From Parasponia andersonii (lineage: Eukaryota; Streptophyta; Magnoliopsida; Rosales; Cannabaceae): DNA of 64,000 bases. The notes beneath the pieces were generated by a model. The model saw only the letters and a program-made list of their open reading frames with translations. It made no database searches and was not told the origin of the DNA. The DNA lies in assembly GCA_002914805.1 (NCBI GenBank), contig JXTB01000051.1:368836-432835 (forward strand). Reading direction: 5' to 3'. Made by a program: the position numbers and the translations under genes. Below, one piece after another: positions 62,235 through 64,000 of the stretch (positions within the stretch are counted from its first letter, which is position 1; every line of letters begins with the position of its first letter).

Positions 62235-62583
62235 TGGAAATATGAGATTTTTAAGGCTAGAAAGGCTAAGGTAGAAACTAAAGAGAATTTTGGTAGAAGA
62301 GAAGAACTTGTATTACTACTTCAATTGTTTCTCTTTTGCTTGATACAAAATAAGGAGAAGAACACTCTATTTATACTACTCCATGGATGATTCTAGATAC
62401 TCCATGTAAGCTCTAACTACTTAATTAATTATACAATCTATCAAATACAAGAATGCTCTAGAAACTTAGAAATTAAATTATGGGCTATTAGACATACATA
62501 TACCAAAACAAGCCTAACTCATAACATAAGCCCAAATAACTAAACTATGGCCCAATGAATCACAAAGAAGTTTATTTCTAACA
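62235..62583 (-). repeat. Copia 5' LTR (349 bp)
   Basis: On the minus strand it starts TGTTAGAAATAAACTTC and ends ATATTTCCA, with TG...CA termini. A TATAAATAGAG box lies near 62368 at the right place for LTR transcription. The primer-binding site follows within about ten bases. Only this one LTR is in the window. Confidence 0.8.
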
Positions 62584-62691
62584 ATATGCACATTGGGAAG
62601 CTAATCAGAGTAATTAATCACTATTCTTTCAGCAAATGATAGTTCCACCATTGCCCTCAAGGTCCCCCATGTTATCTTGAATTACTCCTTC
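62584..62691 (-). pseudogene. AIF-like pseudogene, exon 2 remnant
   Basis: Aligns with the first 108 bases of exon 2 of the intact gene (52902 downward). In the matching frame it reads KE, a stop, then FKITWGTLRAMVELSFAERI and VINYSD, then a second stop. The splice acceptor AG of the intact gene is AT here. The rest of exon 2 and all of exon 3 are absent, cut off by the copia LTR at 62583. Intron 1 sequence to its right (62692-63466) still aligns piecewise with intron 1 of the intact gene (for example CTGCACATA(C/T)TTTGTCATTGG). Confidence 0.88.
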
Positions 62692-63466
62692 ATGTGTCAT
62701 TTGTTCATTTTCAATAAGAGATTTCTATGATGGAAAATGTATACCATTGAAATTGAAAGTGTTCTATAGTTTCACAATTTCATCCTACTATCTCAGGTGA
62801 GTCGTACGAATAAATAATTATCGGATACATCAAACGACCTACGTTTAGTCGTATCCCAATAAATAATTTCTATCTATGCTCAGTCTTATTCATATATATT
62901 AAGGAACATATGCAATGTCAACCCAAAAGAGATTTTAAAAAATATATATATATATATAATCAAAAGTTAAAGAGAACTAATCAATAAATCTTGATTTGTC
63001 TTCTTTTTTCTTTTGGACGAAGAAAAACATTAGCCCAAGATTTCTATACTATATGAGATGATCTAGTTAACATCTAACTACTTGGGTTACCTGCACATAC
63101 TTTGTCATTGGAATCTAAAGATTCATAGTTCAAACTTCAGTACCATCGTTCAACCCAAAAACAATTCAACCACAGAACCAAGTTCAAGCCATTTCTTTAC
63201 AATATTTCACATTAATATGCCCCCAAATTACATTGAAAAAACAAAATCCACTGTTTTCAAATACCCAAAATTCAGAAGGAACAAAAAAAAATCTATTGCA
63301 AAAGGTAAAGGCATAAAGTTCCATAACCTGACTACAAATGCAACCAATTCCACATTTTTATTGTTTGTTTCTAAAAATGAAATAAATGGTATAGATATTC
63401 TTTGTCCGTTATTTTTCTTGAAAATGTCACCAAACGAGCACTAATAAATCTCAAAATAATAATAAA

Positions 63467-63582
63467 TCTACAAGAGCGACATCGGCACGTGACTGAAGAG
63501 AATGAACGACAATAGAACCAGCGACACCACCTCCTACAATGACTACCCTCTTTTTCTTCTGATCACCACCTGATTTTTCCAT
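63467..63582 (-). pseudogene. AIF-like pseudogene, exon 1 remnant
   Basis: ATG at 63582-63580 opens MEKSGGDQKKKRVVIVGGGV, then AGSIVVHSLQSRADVALVD. The FAD-binding GxGxxG motif is intact and this exon has no stop. It corresponds to residues from about 13 onward of the intact gene, which suggests the functional protein may also start at the later Met. It belongs with the remnants at 62584-62691 and 55986-56145, all in the same orientation and order. Confidence 0.85.
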
Positions 63583-63604
63583 TGCTGTGCGGTCTAAAAT
63601 CCTA

Positions 63605-63718
63605 AGGTCGCATGAGTATTATATGCGACCTCCTCCAAGAAGGATATATGCGACCTCCTTCGTGGTGCTTATATGCGACCTCTTCCGCAGGTTTTTGTGC
63701 GACCTTCTCCATGCAGTT
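63605..63718. repeat. ~25-bp minisatellite with a terminal hairpin
   Basis: GCGACCT-centred units recur with GCGACC at 63625, 63650, 63675 and 63699. The first unit also pairs with an inverted copy just before it: AGGTCGCAT (63605-63613) against ATGCGACCT (63623-63631). It lies just upstream of the dead exon 1, in what would have been its 5' UTR or promoter. Confidence 0.85.
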
Positions 63719-63732
63719 TTCCTTAACAAACA

Positions 63733-63835
63733 GGAAACCTATAGAAAAAGGGAAACACGAAAATACAATAAAGGAAACCTACAAGAAGAGGGAAACAGGT
63801 AAATGCTGTGGAAGAAACCTACAAGGAAAGTGAAA
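63733..63835. repeat. ~40-bp minisatellite, about 2.6 copies
   Basis: GGAAACCTA(T/C)A(G/A)-type starts occur at 63733, 63773 and (as AGAAACCTACAAGG) 63813, each followed by GGGAAAC or GTGAAAC. The overlapping open frames are repeats, not genes. The remaining sequence to 64000 is AT-rich with repeated TAGTTA(T/C)CC words and no gene. Confidence 0.8.
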
Positions 63836-64000
63836 CTGAAGACTCCTATTTGCGATTAACTAGTTATCCTTTTTGAGTAGTTATCCAATTATATTGTTAT
63901 TTAATTTATGTTACCCAATTGTATAGTTACCCATTTATACAATTAGGATCCTAGAGACATAAGAAACCTTGGGACATAAGGTCACTACAATCTATATAAA

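Larger units (their letters stand above)
60231..62583 (-). mobile_element. Truncated Ty1/copia retrotransposon (5' LTR, leader, gag and start of pol)
   Basis: Reads on the minus strand from a 5' LTR (62583-62235), through a primer-binding site like TGGTATCAAAG (complementary to initiator tRNA-Met), a ~510-base leader, and gag to the gag-pre-integrase region. It then stops abruptly at about 60231, so integrase, reverse transcriptase, RNase H and the 3' LTR are missing. Its 5' end lies inside exon 2 of the AIF-like pseudogene. With no 3' LTR, target duplications cannot be confirmed. Confidence 0.85.

Noticed and set aside
1..64000. CRISPR array, rRNA, tRNA gene or organelle DNA insertion
   Set aside because: None seen: the only tRNA-like boxes belong to SINEs, the tandem repeats lack spacer structure, and no plastid or mitochondrial gene sequence was recognised.

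Overview
The window is nuclear DNA from a flowering plant, very probably a eudicot. Plant-type genes carry GT-AG introns, the intergenic DNA is long and AT-rich, and plant transposon families are everywhere (CACTA, Ty1/copia, a gypsy-type gag-like element, tRNA-derived SINEs, MITEs). I cannot name the species.

Five host genes are well supported, and I built their splice models by hand from frame and splice-site continuity. They are: (1) the 5' part of a type I (DNAJA/ANJ1-like) DnaJ co-chaperone, minus strand, 57-1431, running off the left edge; (2) a bZIP protein of the At4g06598-like kind, plus strand, 27393-30566, four coding exons, 292 aa; (3) the ESCRT-III subunit VPS60/CHMP5, minus strand, 37533-40801, seven coding exons, 236 aa; (4) an intronless ATL-family RING-H2 ubiquitin ligase, plus strand, 49170-49784, 204 aa; (5) an AIF/FSP1-type FAD-dependent oxidoreductase, minus strand, 50838-53641, four exons, 371 aa. 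They are unrelated in function and form no cluster or pathway.

The rest is mobile or repetitive DNA. A structurally complete CACTA transposon lies at 4201-12581 with matching 3-bp target duplications and decayed TNP2- and TNPA-type genes. About 13 kb to its right (12.6-26 kb) has no gene that I can see, but holds a SINE, a ~1-kb TIR element and a retroelement-like stretch with a near-identical 276-bp direct duplication. Two MITE families recur (3.4 and 42 kb; 21.3 and 36.3 kb).

The right third shows the most history. Beside the intact AIF-like gene is a second, intron-containing copy in the same orientation. It is broken by stop codons, truncated at a SINE, and split by about 6.2 kb of nested retroelements (a gypsy-type gag-like element at 56355-60230 and a truncated copia at 60231-62583). 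The right edge has two short minisatellites beside the first exon of that dead copy.

I did not find a convincing new multi-gene system. The best leads are the duplicated and dismantled AIF-like locus, the CACTA element with long subterminal hairpins, the bZIP with Lys at the invariant Asn position, and the shared short-element families.
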